In this document: positions 51,617 through 60,022 of the stretch, in pieces
How positions within the stretch are numbered: position 1 is the stretch's first letter
Layout of the letters: the number at the start of each line of letters is the position of its first letter
Assembly (NCBI RefSeq): GCF_001673365.1
Contig: NZ_LZLS01000184.1
Span: 62,001-126,000, forward strand
Origin: Mycobacterium asiaticum
GTDB lineage: Bacteria > Actinomycetota > Actinomycetes > Mycobacteriales > Mycobacteriaceae
DNA length: 64,000 nt
Reading direction: 5' to 3'
Notes under the pieces: generated by a model
What the model was told of the DNA's origin: nothing
Databases searched by the model: none
The model's input: the letters and a program-made list of their open reading frames with translations, nothing else
Translations under genes and position numbers: made by a program

Positions 51617-52791
51617 TCGACTTCACCATCCCCGACGAAACCGCCGCCCTGGCCAGCGAGATTCGTCAGTTCGTGATCGACGAGATCGTGCCATTCGAAA
51701 AAGATCCACGCCTGACCCAGCACGGGCCGACCGACGAATTACGTTCGGAGATGGTGGACCTGGCACGCAACCGTGGGCTGCTGACCATTCAGGCGCCCGC
51801 CCGCTTCGGCGGTCGCGAACCCTCACATCTGGATCAAGCGGTGCTCTATGAGGCGGCAGGCTGGTCCACACTCGGTCCGGTCGCGATGAACTGCGCCGCT
51901 CCCGACGAAGGCAACATGTACCTACTGGCCAAGATCGCCAACCAAGAGCAGGCCGAGACATTCCTGCGACCCGTCATCGACGGACATCAGCGCTCGGTGT
52001 TCGCCATGACCGAGCCCGACGGCGCCGGCTCGGATCCCGCACAACTTAAGACGACCGCGGAATACGACGGGACGCACTACGTCATCAACGGCTTGAAGTG
52101 GCTCATCACCGGAGCCTCGGGCGCCAAGACCTGGATCATCATGGCCAACGTCGCCGACAACCCGCATGGTGCCAGCGGCCCCACGCTGTTCCTCTGCGAC
52201 GGTGCCACTTCAGGCATCGAAATCGAACGTGTCATGTCGACGATGGACCGCAACTATGTGGAAGGCCACGGCGTGGTCCGACTCGACAACGTCACGCTGC
52301 CCGCGTCCAGCGTCCTCGGTGAAGTCGGACAAGCGCTGCGCTACGCACAATTACGACTCGCACCCGCACGGCTGACGCACTGCATGCGTTGGCTGGGCGC
52401 CGCCGAACGCGCCCAAGCGATCGCCATCGATCACGCGCGGACACGACAAGCGTTTGGCAAGCCGATCGGCGAGCATCAGGGTGTGTCATTCATGTTGGCC
52501 GACAACGCCATTGCGCTGCAGAACTGCCGCCTGGCGATCTGGTGGGCCTGCTGGAAGCTGGACAGCGGAGCCAAGGGACGTCACGAGAGTTCCATGGTCA
52601 AGGCGACGGTATCCGAACAGCTCTACCAAGTGGCCGACCGTTGTGTGCAAGTCCTTGGCGGAATTGGTATCTCGGATGAGACACCGGTCGCGATGATCTT
52701 CCGAGACATGCGCGCCTTCCGCCTCTACGACGGACCCACCGAAGTTCACAAGTACGCGATCGCACGACAACTGTTGCGCGACAACACATAA
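51613..52791 (+). CDS. acyl-CoA dehydrogenase (FadE family)
   Basis: This 392-residue dehydrogenase has AMTEPDGAGSDP, RQAFGKPIGEHQ, VLGGIGISDETPVAMIFRDMR and the catalytic Glu in YDGPTEVHKYAIAR. It is coupled to the APH-fold kinase by an ATGA overlap; together they resemble the two halves of eukaryotic ACAD10/11. Expected role: alpha,beta-desaturation of an acyl-CoA made from the kinase product. It is separate from the interrupted dehydrogenase on the other strand. Confidence 0.93.
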   Translation: MIDFTIPDETAALASEIRQFVIDEIVPFEKDPRLTQHGPTDELRSEMVDLARNRGLLTIQAPARFGGREPSHLDQAVLYEAAGWSTLGPVAMNCAAPDEGNMYLLAKIANQEQAETFLRPVIDGHQRSVFAMTEPDGAGSDPAQLKTTAEYDGTHYVINGLKWLITGASGAKTWIIMANVADNPHGASGPTLFLCDGATSGIEIERVMSTMDRNYVEGHGVVRLDNVTLPASSVLGEVGQALRYAQLRLAPARLTHCMRWLGAAERAQAIAIDHARTRQAFGKPIGEHQGVSFMLADNAIALQNCRLAIWWACWKLDSGAKGRHESSMVKATVSEQLYQVADRCVQVLGGIGISDETPVAMIFRDMRAFRLYDGPTEVHKYAIARQLLRDNT

Positions 52792-52801
52792 AGTCTGCGG
52801 G

Positions 52802-53617
52802 TCAGTGCCCGGTGAACTCGTCCATCGAGTTGTACACACCGACGCGTCGAAGGTAGACGTCACGCAACCGCACCGGTAGCACGGCGCTGAGCACCTTGTT
52901 CATCTTCGACGTCCACGGCATGACGACGAACGGCCCGCCTTTGAGCATCGTCTTCCACGTCTGGTCGACAACGTCCTCTTGTTCGAGCATCGGCGTGAAC
53001 AGAATCCCCTTGGCACCATCGAACATGCCGGTGTTGATGTAGGTCGGGCACACGGTGGTCACCTTGACCCGGTCATGTCCGGCCTGTTCGAGCTCCAGCC
53101 GCACGGAGTCGGAGAAGCCGATCGCTGCCCACTTGGAGGCGGCATAGGCGGCCATCCGGGGAATAGCATTGAGCCCGGCCGAGGATGCGATGTTGACGAG
53201 GCGACAGTCCTTACCGGATTCGATCATCGCCGGCAGGAACTCCCGCGCCACCAGCATGGCGCCGATGGAGTTGACTTCCATGGTGAGCATGAAGTCGCGT
53301 GGCTCGTTGTCCCAGAAGTAGCCGTTGCCGCGCACGATGCCGGCGTTGTTGAAGAGCACGTGAATCGTGCCGACACTGGCGCGGACCTGTTCGGCGGCCT
53401 CAGCCACCCGCTCTTGTGAGGTGACGTCGACGGTTTCGTAGTGGACCGTTCCCCCGGCGGCTTCCAGCTCGGAAGCCGTCTCCTTCAGCGCGGTTTCGTC
53501 GGCATCCCACAAAACGACCGCGGCGGCGCCCTCCTTGACAGCCTGGGTGGCGAACAGTTTGCCGAGGCCCCTGGCGGCTCCGGTCACCAAAACATTGGTC
53601 CCCTTGACAGACTGCAT
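52802..53617 (-). CDS. short-chain dehydrogenase/reductase
   Basis: This 271-residue SDR has VTGAARGLGK, NNAGI, the IASSAG Ser region and YAASK. A C-terminal extension with basic residues (RLRDVYLRRVGVYNSMDEF) resembles membrane- or lipid-associated SDRs. ATG 53617 follows AGGAG. It converges on the acyl-CoA dehydrogenase gene with a 10-bp gap and may act on lipid alcohols or ketones. Confidence 0.92.
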   Translation of the reverse strand: MQSVKGTNVLVTGAARGLGKLFATQAVKEGAAAVVLWDADETALKETASELEAAGGTVHYETVDVTSQERVAEAAEQVRASVGTIHVLFNNAGIVRGNGYFWDNEPRDFMLTMEVNSIGAMLVAREFLPAMIESGKDCRLVNIASSAGLNAIPRMAAYAASKWAAIGFSDSVRLELEQAGHDRVKVTTVCPTYINTGMFDGAKGILFTPMLEQEDVVDQTWKTMLKGGPFVVMPWTSKMNKVLSAVLPVRLRDVYLRRVGVYNSMDEFTGH

Positions 53618-53706
53618 GGCTCAACTCCTCTGGGCGTCTCCGGTGATCTCGTAGTGCTTACCCGTTCTACCGCACCCGGACCCACCCCGACGAAGATTGT
53701 TCGACG

Positions 53707-53723
53707 CTCACCCTGACGGTGAG
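53707..53723. promoter_or_regulatory. short inverted repeat before RibD-type gene
   Basis: CTCACC and GGTGAG (6-bp arms) flank CTGAC. It lies 62 bp upstream of the RibD-type start in the 167-bp divergent gap. It may be an operator; there is no further evidence. Confidence 0.25.
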
Positions 53724-53784
53724 ATTGTCGATGTCCACGGGTCTAACCTTCCGACCGCGACCATCAACGCACCGGGAGCCACTC

Positions 53785-54444
53785 ATGGGCCTCATCCACA
53801 TCGTGTTGTTCACCACCCTCGACCTCGTCGCACAGGCGCCCGGCGGCCCCGACGAGGACCCGGCGGGCTTCCCGTTCGGCGGCTGGCAGGCGCCGCTACT
53901 GGACGAGGTCACCGGGGCGCAGATCGGCGCCGCATACGAGGGCACCGACGCCCTGCTGCTCGGTCGCCGTACGTACGACATCTTCGCCGCATACTGGCCA
54001 CACCAACAGGGCGGAGAGGACGGGGAGATGGCCGCCCTGTTCAACAGCATCCCGAAGTACGTGGCATCGCGCGGCCGGCCCGATCTCTCGTGGGACGGGT
54101 CCACACAGCTCGGCTCGGATCTGCCCGGCGCGGTGCGCGAACTTCGGGACCGGCACGAGCACGTGCAGGTCGTCGGAAGTCTGAACCTGGTCCAGACCTT
54201 GCTGCGCGAGCGGCTTTTCGACCGGCTCGAGCTGTGGGTCCACCCGATCGTGCTCGGTGTCGGCAAGAAAGTCTTCGACGGCGGAGCGGTGCCCACCAAC
54301 GTCACGCTTCTCGCGCCGCCGGCAACCAGTCCGACGGGCACCGTGTACCTGCGCTACGGGCTCGCCGATGGCACGCCCGCTACGGGCGACATGAGCGCAC
54401 CCGATCGCGGTCTGGTTCAGCCGGCCCACACGTCTTCGACATAG
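53785..54444 (+). CDS. dihydrofolate reductase/RibD C-terminal family protein
   Basis: This 219-residue protein has the RibD C-terminal/DHFR-like fold: LLLGRRTYDIFAAYWP, SIPKYVASRG, VVGSLNLVQTLLRERLFDRLELWVHPIVLG. Family members bind NADPH and reduce small molecules; few are characterised. ATG 53785 has CGGGAG upstream. Its 3' end overlaps the convergent P450-reductase gene by 28 bp. Confidence 0.88.
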   Translation: MGLIHIVLFTTLDLVAQAPGGPDEDPAGFPFGGWQAPLLDEVTGAQIGAAYEGTDALLLGRRTYDIFAAYWPHQQGGEDGEMAALFNSIPKYVASRGRPDLSWDGSTQLGSDLPGAVRELRDRHEHVQVVGSLNLVQTLLRERLFDRLELWVHPIVLGVGKKVFDGGAVPTNVTLLAPPATSPTGTVYLRYGLADGTPATGDMSAPDRGLVQPAHTSST

Positions 54445-57400
54445 TGGTCTGATTCGACGAGACCGTTCAGCCAGTCGCGGGCCGCGGCGTCGTCTGCACC
54501 GGTTCGGTTCCGATAGATGTCGAGGAAGGACCGGCGTACCGCCGGTGCCATCCGCGCGCCGTCCCCGCACACATAGACGTGGGCATCCTTGGCTGGGTCG
54601 CCCAACAACTCCCAAACCGCGTCGGCGTCGGCGGCGATGCGGTCTTGCACGTAGCGGACCCCGTCTTGCGGCGCGCGGGAGAAGGCAGGCCGCATCCGCA
54701 CGATGCCGATTTGCTCAGCCCGCTCGAACTGGTCGCGGAAAATGTAATCGACCGCTGGGTCGCGCACCCCGAAGAAACACAGAGCCGGCTCAACCGGCGA
54801 CCCGGCACGCTGTGCCGCCAACCGGTCACCGAGGAAACCGTAGAACGGTGCGACCCCGGTCCCGGCGCTGACCAGAATCACGTTCTTGCCCGGATCGGCT
54901 CCGGCCCGGAACGCTTGGCGGGCGGGGTCGACGCGCGCCCGGATCCGTTGGCCGGGTTGGACGGTCGCGAGGTAGTTGGATGCGACACCTTTGAACAGGC
55001 CGTGCCCGGAACGGGCCGGCACATCGAGCACGCTGACGATCAGCCCTACCGTGCGGGGTGACAGCAGCGACGACGACGCGATCGAATAGTGCCTCGGCGC
55101 CATGGGATCGAGCAATTCGAGGAGTTCGGCGCCGGTCAGAACGCAGGCCGGGAATTCGGCGAGGCACTCCAACACGCTGAGTGGGCAGGCATCTTCGGCG
55201 AGCTCGGTGAGCCGCTGGCGTTCCGGCGGGCAACTGTTTGCTGCCGCGAGGCGGTGTAATTGACTGCGGGTCACCGGTTTCCGCAATTCGACAAAGTGGG
55301 TGAGCAATTCGCGGACGCTGACTTCGCGGTCCAGTGCGATCAGCCGGCGGGAGCTTCGCCGTGGATTGATCGACAACCGCAGTCCCGGGTCGATGTCCAG
55401 TTGCGTCAACACCGCGTCGACGACCTCGGGTGGGTTGTCGGCCAATACCGTGAGATGGTCGCCGGTTTGGTACTCGATGTCCTCTGGAAGTTCAACCAGC
55501 ACATGATGTTTGGCCTGGCCCATCGCTGTGTCGGCGCTGACGAGCTCGGTGTTTTCCGCGATGGTCATCGGGACCACCGAGGACCGTGTATCCATCGCCG
55601 ACGTCACCGGACCGACGATTCGACGCAACTCGTAGAGCGGTTCGGAATCATCGGTGAGCGGCGCAGCGTCGGGGTCACCGAAGCGCTCGGCCAGTGCCGA
55701 CCACAATGCACCGGCGAACTCCTCGACCGTGCCGACCAGGTCCCCCGAGGTATCGGCCGATGAAAGCGGGATCACCCGGTTGGCTCCCAGCTCGCCAAGA
55801 CGCTCGTCCATCCGCTGCGGGACCGCCTGGTAGGTGTCCGCCCAGTTGTGGTCGCCCACACCGAGAATCGCGACATTGGGTACCGGATCCAGAACGGTTT
55901 GGGCATCCGACAGCCAGGTGAGGAACGCGCGCGCATCGTCGGTCGGCTGGCCGTTGTAGGAGGAGGCGACGATCACGATGGCTTCGGCCTCGGGAAAGCC
56001 ACCGGCGGCGTCGTCGAGTGGCGCCACCGTCACCGTGCAGCCCAATGCGGTGGCGTCGACGGCGAGTTGGCGGGCCAGCCCGCGGCAGGTGCCGAGGTTC
56101 GATCCGTACAGGATGGCCAGCCGGGTGCCGGCCGTCATCGTCGTGGCGGATTGTTTAGTCTCGTTGGGCGCGGCAGCTCGGCTGGGTGTTCGGCTCTGGC
56201 GGTCCTGCGGCGTGCGGCGGAGCAGGTCGAGCCGAAAACCGACCGGCCGCCGGCTGGTGGGTCTTTCCCATTGCGGCACATAGTGGTAGGTGTCGATGAG
56301 GCGGTACCGGTGCACGATCCGTGCCAGTGCCATGGCCGCCTCGTGCAGCGCGAACTGCCGTCCGATGCAGGAGCGTGCGCCGGTTCCGAACGGTTTGAAC
56401 AACGCAGCCGGCCGGTCGGTGCGCTCGGGAGCGAAGCGGTCCGGATCGAAAAGCTCGACATTGTCGCCCCACTGCGGCTGGCGGTGCAGCGCTCCGGTGA
56501 GGATCGTGACGGCTTCGCCGCGCCGGATCGAATACCTACCGCCGATCACTGTGTCTGCCAATGCCATTCGATCGAAACTCAGCACCGGCGGAGACAGCCG
56601 CAGGGTTTCTTCGATCACTTGCCGCAGGTAGGTCAACTTTCCGATGTCGTCGTAGCCAGGCAGGTAGTCGTCCTCGGTGCCGAACACGCGGTCAACCTCG
56701 GCCTGCACCCGACGTTGCACCGTCGGCTCGCTGACGATGTTGTACAGCGCGTTGGGCATCAACTCCGACGTGGTGAGCTGCCCGGCAATCAGGAAGGTCA
56801 GGATCTGGTTGCGGATATTCTCCGCTTCCAACACCGGCTGTCCATGCGAATCCTGTTGCAGCATAAGCGACAACAGATCCTCGTACTCGCCACCGCCGTG
56901 CTCGGCGATGAGCTCGTCGATGAACGCGTGCAGGACGGCCAGTTCCTTCTTGAACACCGGCGTCGGCACCGAAGATCCCAGCTCAAAAAGGGCGGTGGTG
57001 AAGCTGTTCGGGATGGGCGCCAGGCCCGGGTGGGCGAAAGAGTCGAAACGCGAACCGAATCCGGCGAGCGCGACGGTATCCATGGCCAGCTTCTGCAAGT
57101 CGGTCGACACATCCACCGGGCCGACTCCGACGCTGGCATCCCACCGGTCTGTCATTTTGCGATTGATGTCCAGCATCGCCCCGTGATAGGCCCGCAGGCC
57201 CGCATAGCTGAAACCCGGCAACAGGACGTCGTGGGCTTGTTGCCAGTTCGGTTCACCGTGATAAGCGGTGAACAGACCGTCGCCGGCCAGTGGCCTGACT
57301 CTCGCCAGATTCGCCATCAGGTTCTTGGCGAACCTGCTTTCGTCGCACAGCTCCGCGACCAGATCCAGCGAGCACGCGTAAAGCTTTCGGGACCCGCCGA

Positions 57401-57554
57401 AGTCGGCGTAGAACAACGGGCCGTGCAGTTCACCGAGCAAGTCCACGGTCAATGCGCGCGGCCGGCCGACCAGCTGGTCCGAGCCGGGAAGCGGCCCTTC
57501 GGCCGACGGGATGCCGGGCAGGTCCGGCGGTGGCGACGCGCTGAACTCGTTCAT
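54417..57554 (-). CDS. self-sufficient cytochrome P450-reductase fusion (CYP102/BM3-type)
   Basis: This 1045-residue fusion matches P450 BM3 in length and order: heme domain (1-~455), FMN flavodoxin domain (LAILYGSNLGTCRG), then FAD (RHYSIASSS) and NADPH (VSAGTGVAPFYGF) domains, ending DVWAG. Heme Cys396 lies in FKPFGTGARSCIG and ExxR is Glu316-Arg319; the Phe87 equivalent is in GDGLF. The I-helix reads AGQLTT (257-262), so BM3 Glu267 is Leu. BM3 hydroxylates fatty acids at sub-terminal positions. ATG 57554 lacks a clear ribosome site; a TATGCT -10 just upstream suggests leaderless translation. Confidence 0.93.
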   Translation of the reverse strand: MNEFSASPPPDLPGIPSAEGPLPGSDQLVGRPRALTVDLLGELHGPLFYADFGGSRKLYACSLDLVAELCDESRFAKNLMANLARVRPLAGDGLFTAYHGEPNWQQAHDVLLPGFSYAGLRAYHGAMLDINRKMTDRWDASVGVGPVDVSTDLQKLAMDTVALAGFGSRFDSFAHPGLAPIPNSFTTALFELGSSVPTPVFKKELAVLHAFIDELIAEHGGGEYEDLLSLMLQQDSHGQPVLEAENIRNQILTFLIAGQLTTSELMPNALYNIVSEPTVQRRVQAEVDRVFGTEDDYLPGYDDIGKLTYLRQVIEETLRLSPPVLSFDRMALADTVIGGRYSIRRGEAVTILTGALHRQPQWGDNVELFDPDRFAPERTDRPAALFKPFGTGARSCIGRQFALHEAAMALARIVHRYRLIDTYHYVPQWERPTSRRPVGFRLDLLRRTPQDRQSRTPSRAAAPNETKQSATTMTAGTRLAILYGSNLGTCRGLARQLAVDATALGCTVTVAPLDDAAGGFPEAEAIVIVASSYNGQPTDDARAFLTWLSDAQTVLDPVPNVAILGVGDHNWADTYQAVPQRMDERLGELGANRVIPLSSADTSGDLVGTVEEFAGALWSALAERFGDPDAAPLTDDSEPLYELRRIVGPVTSAMDTRSSVVPMTIAENTELVSADTAMGQAKHHVLVELPEDIEYQTGDHLTVLADNPPEVVDAVLTQLDIDPGLRLSINPRRSSRRLIALDREVSVRELLTHFVELRKPVTRSQLHRLAAANSCPPERQRLTELAEDACPLSVLECLAEFPACVLTGAELLELLDPMAPRHYSIASSSLLSPRTVGLIVSVLDVPARSGHGLFKGVASNYLATVQPGQRIRARVDPARQAFRAGADPGKNVILVSAGTGVAPFYGFLGDRLAAQRAGSPVEPALCFFGVRDPAVDYIFRDQFERAEQIGIVRMRPAFSRAPQDGVRYVQDRIAADADAVWELLGDPAKDAHVYVCGDGARMAPAVRRSFLDIYRNRTGADDAAARDWLNGLVESDHYVEDVWAG

Positions 57555-57659
57555 GCCGGGAGCATAGGTTTCGACGCGCCACCATGGCGTCAGTTTTCGC
57601 ACGTTAGGGTGCTGTCGTCGGCCTCAGCGAACAGGCCGGTAGAAGAGTTGAGCAAATTC

Positions 57660-58679
57660 ATGACCACAGCAGCAGAACCGTCGACGTTGGAAGCACGGGT
57701 CGGCCACCACTACCAGATGGATGGCACCTACCTGGTCGGACGGGAAAAGGTGCGCGAGTACGCCCGTGCGGTGCAGGACTATCACCCTGCGCACTGGGAT
57801 GTGGACGCCGCCGCTGAACTGGGATATTCGGGGCTGGTGGCGCCTCTGACGTTCACGTCGGTGCCGGGCATGATGTGCAACCGACGCATGTTCGAATCGG
57901 TGGTCGTCGGTTACGACACCTATGTGCAGACCGAGGAAGTCTTCGAGCAGCACCGCCCGATCGTGGACGGCGACGAGCTGCACGTGGACGTCGAACTGAC
58001 ATCGGTGCGCCGCATCGCCGGCCGAGACCTGATCACCGTGACCAATACCTTCACCGACACCGCCGGCGAACGGGTGCACACCCTGCACACCACGGTCGTC
58101 GGCCTCACCGCCGAAGATGTCGATCCAGCGATCAAGTCCGCGGTGCAAAATGCGATGATGCACGACTTCAACCTGATGGGGGTCGGCGAAGCCGAGTATC
58201 ACAAGACGGTGCGCCCCGAGGGTGCAGTCAAGTTCGCCGAAAACGCCAACACGCCAGGGACGCCGTCCTTCGATGACGTCCAGATCGGCGACGAGCTACC
58301 GATGCAGCACGCCCGACTGTCTCGCGGCGACCTGGTGAACTATGCCGGCGTAGCCGGCGACGCCAACCCGATCCACTGGGACGAGAACCTTGCCAAGGCG
58401 GCCGGGCTGCCTGACGTGATCGCCCACGGCATGCTGACCATGGGCCTGGGCGCCGGATTCGCCTCCGCCTGGTCGGGCGACCCCGGCGCGGTCACCCGCT
58501 ATGCGGTCCGGCTGTCCGCGCCGGCGATCGTGTCGGCCGTCGAGGGAGCGGACATCGAGTTCAGCGGCCGAATCAAGTCGCTGGACCCGGACACTCGCAC
58601 CGGTGTCGTCGTGGTGGGGGCAAAGTCCGCAGGCAAGAAGATCTTTGGCCTGGCGACGTTGAACGTCCGCTTCCGCTGA
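57660..58679 (+). CDS. double hot-dog (R)-hydroxyacyl dehydratase (fused HadA/HadB-like, MaoC)
   Basis: This 339-residue protein has an N-terminal FAS1-type dehydratase hot-dog (beginning HHYQMDGTYLVGREKVREYA) and a C-terminal MaoC hot-dog with the hydratase motif GDANPIHWDE...VIAHGMLTMG. It should dehydrate or hydrate (R)-3-hydroxyacyl thioesters in fatty acid metabolism. A much longer open frame upstream is antisense to the P450 and is not coding. It is divergent from the P450-reductase gene (105-bp gap). Confidence 0.9.
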   Translation: MTTAAEPSTLEARVGHHYQMDGTYLVGREKVREYARAVQDYHPAHWDVDAAAELGYSGLVAPLTFTSVPGMMCNRRMFESVVVGYDTYVQTEEVFEQHRPIVDGDELHVDVELTSVRRIAGRDLITVTNTFTDTAGERVHTLHTTVVGLTAEDVDPAIKSAVQNAMMHDFNLMGVGEAEYHKTVRPEGAVKFAENANTPGTPSFDDVQIGDELPMQHARLSRGDLVNYAGVAGDANPIHWDENLAKAAGLPDVIAHGMLTMGLGAGFASAWSGDPGAVTRYAVRLSAPAIVSAVEGADIEFSGRIKSLDPDTRTGVVVVGAKSAGKKIFGLATLNVRFR

Positions 58680-58696
58680 CCACTAGACCGTTTTAG

Positions 58697-58722
58697 GGCC
58701 GGCCTGGACAGTAGCGCCGGCC
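58697..58722. terminator. possible hairpin after the dehydratase gene
   Basis: Arms GGCCGGC (58697-58703) and GCCGGCC (58716-58722) enclose a 12-nt loop, 18 bp after the dehydratase stop. There is no U-tract, so terminator activity is uncertain. Confidence 0.35.
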
Positions 58723-58804
58723 GGGGTCCCGACCCTGCCGTCGTGCCACAATAACCCTGTGCAATAGTTGCAGCCTGGATCGGTCGGTTGGTGGTGCTCA
58801 CGGA

Positions 58805-59983
58805 ATGAAAATCGCGATCAGCGGAGCCGGTGTCGCAGGCCCCTCTCTTGCCTACTGGCTGCACCGGACCGGTCACGAACCGACATTGATCGAACAAGCA
58901 CCCCAGTTGCGCACCGGCGGCTACGTGATCGATTTCTGGGGTGTGGGCTACCGCGTCGCGCAATTGATGGGTATCGAGGAGACCGTTCGCGATGCCGGCT
59001 ACCAGGTGAACACGCTGCGGTCGGTCCGATCCGACGGCGGGGTGCGCGCAAGCCTCGGTGTCGACGCGTTCCGGCGGGCAGCGGGCGAGAAATTCACCAG
59101 CCTGCCCCGCGGCGACCTGGCCGCCGCCATCTACGCGACGATCGCGGATGACGTCGAGACGATCTTCGGTGACAGCATCACCGCGATCGACGAACAACCC
59201 GATCGGGTGTCGGTCAGCTTTTCGCATGCGCCGCCGCGGGACTTCGACCTGGTGGTCGGCGCCGACGGGCTGCATTCGAACGTGCGCCAGTTGGCATTTC
59301 GGGCCGGGTCAGACGTCGAACATTTCCTGGGCTGCCGCGTCGCGGCGTGCGTCGTCGAGGGCTATCGGCCGTGCGACGAGCTCGTCTACGTGACCCACAG
59401 CGAGCCGGGGCGATCGGTAGCCCGCTTTTGCCTGCGGGGTGATCGCACCATGTTTCTATTCGTGTTCCGCTCAGCGGATGCCGAAGATCCCGGCGACCTC
59501 ACCGCGCGCAAAGCCTTGCTGCGACGGGAGTATGGCGGTACCGGCTGGGAATGTCCGCAAATCCTGAGCGCGCTCGACCAGGTCGACGATCTCTACTTCG
59601 ATGTGGTCAGCCAAATCCGCCTGCCGAGTTGGTCGCAAGGGCGAACGGCCCTCGTCGGCGATGCGGCGGCCTGTGCTTCGCTGCTGGCCGGCGAGGGCAC
59701 CGGCCTGGCGATGACCGAGGCGTACGTTCTCGCAGGCGAGCTCTCTCGCGCGCAAGGCGACTACCGACGGGCCTTCGATGCATACGAGGAACGCCTGCGC
59801 GACTTCATTTCCGGTAAACAAACGGCTGCCCAAAAGCTCATTCCGGTTTTCGCTACCCGAACTCGGCAGGGCATCTGGTTCCGCGATCTGGTGATGCGGA
59901 CGATGAACTTCCGTCCCCTGGCCAACCTCCTGCTGGCTCGCGGCGTGCGCGACGACTTCGAGTTGCCCGACTACCGCATGTGA
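58805..59983 (+). CDS. FAD-dependent monooxygenase (class A)
   Basis: This 392-residue flavoprotein has GAGVAGPSLAYWLHRTGH at the N-terminus, LVVGADGLHSNVR (DG motif) and TALVGDAAACASLLAGEGTGLAMTEAY (GD motif). It belongs to a branch that includes TetX-like and squalene-type hydroxylases (TGGYVIDFWGVGY). The substrate is unknown. It is followed 39 bp later by a large membrane protein gene on the same strand. Confidence 0.88.
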   Translation: MKIAISGAGVAGPSLAYWLHRTGHEPTLIEQAPQLRTGGYVIDFWGVGYRVAQLMGIEETVRDAGYQVNTLRSVRSDGGVRASLGVDAFRRAAGEKFTSLPRGDLAAAIYATIADDVETIFGDSITAIDEQPDRVSVSFSHAPPRDFDLVVGADGLHSNVRQLAFRAGSDVEHFLGCRVAACVVEGYRPCDELVYVTHSEPGRSVARFCLRGDRTMFLFVFRSADAEDPGDLTARKALLRREYGGTGWECPQILSALDQVDDLYFDVVSQIRLPSWSQGRTALVGDAAACASLLAGEGTGLAMTEAYVLAGELSRAQGDYRRAFDAYEERLRDFISGKQTAAQKLIPVFATRTRQGIWFRDLVMRTMNFRPLANLLLARGVRDDFELPDYRM

Positions 59984-60022
59984 GCGCATGACTACCGATA
60001 TCTGGCCGACCGGGCGGGCCCT

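Noticed and set aside
55848..57659. Very long plus-strand open frame leading into the dehydratase gene (943 codons in all).
   Set aside because: It is antisense to the CYP102-type fusion, whose domains are unmistakable. The translated part has no family motifs; only the part from ATG 57660 is a real gene.
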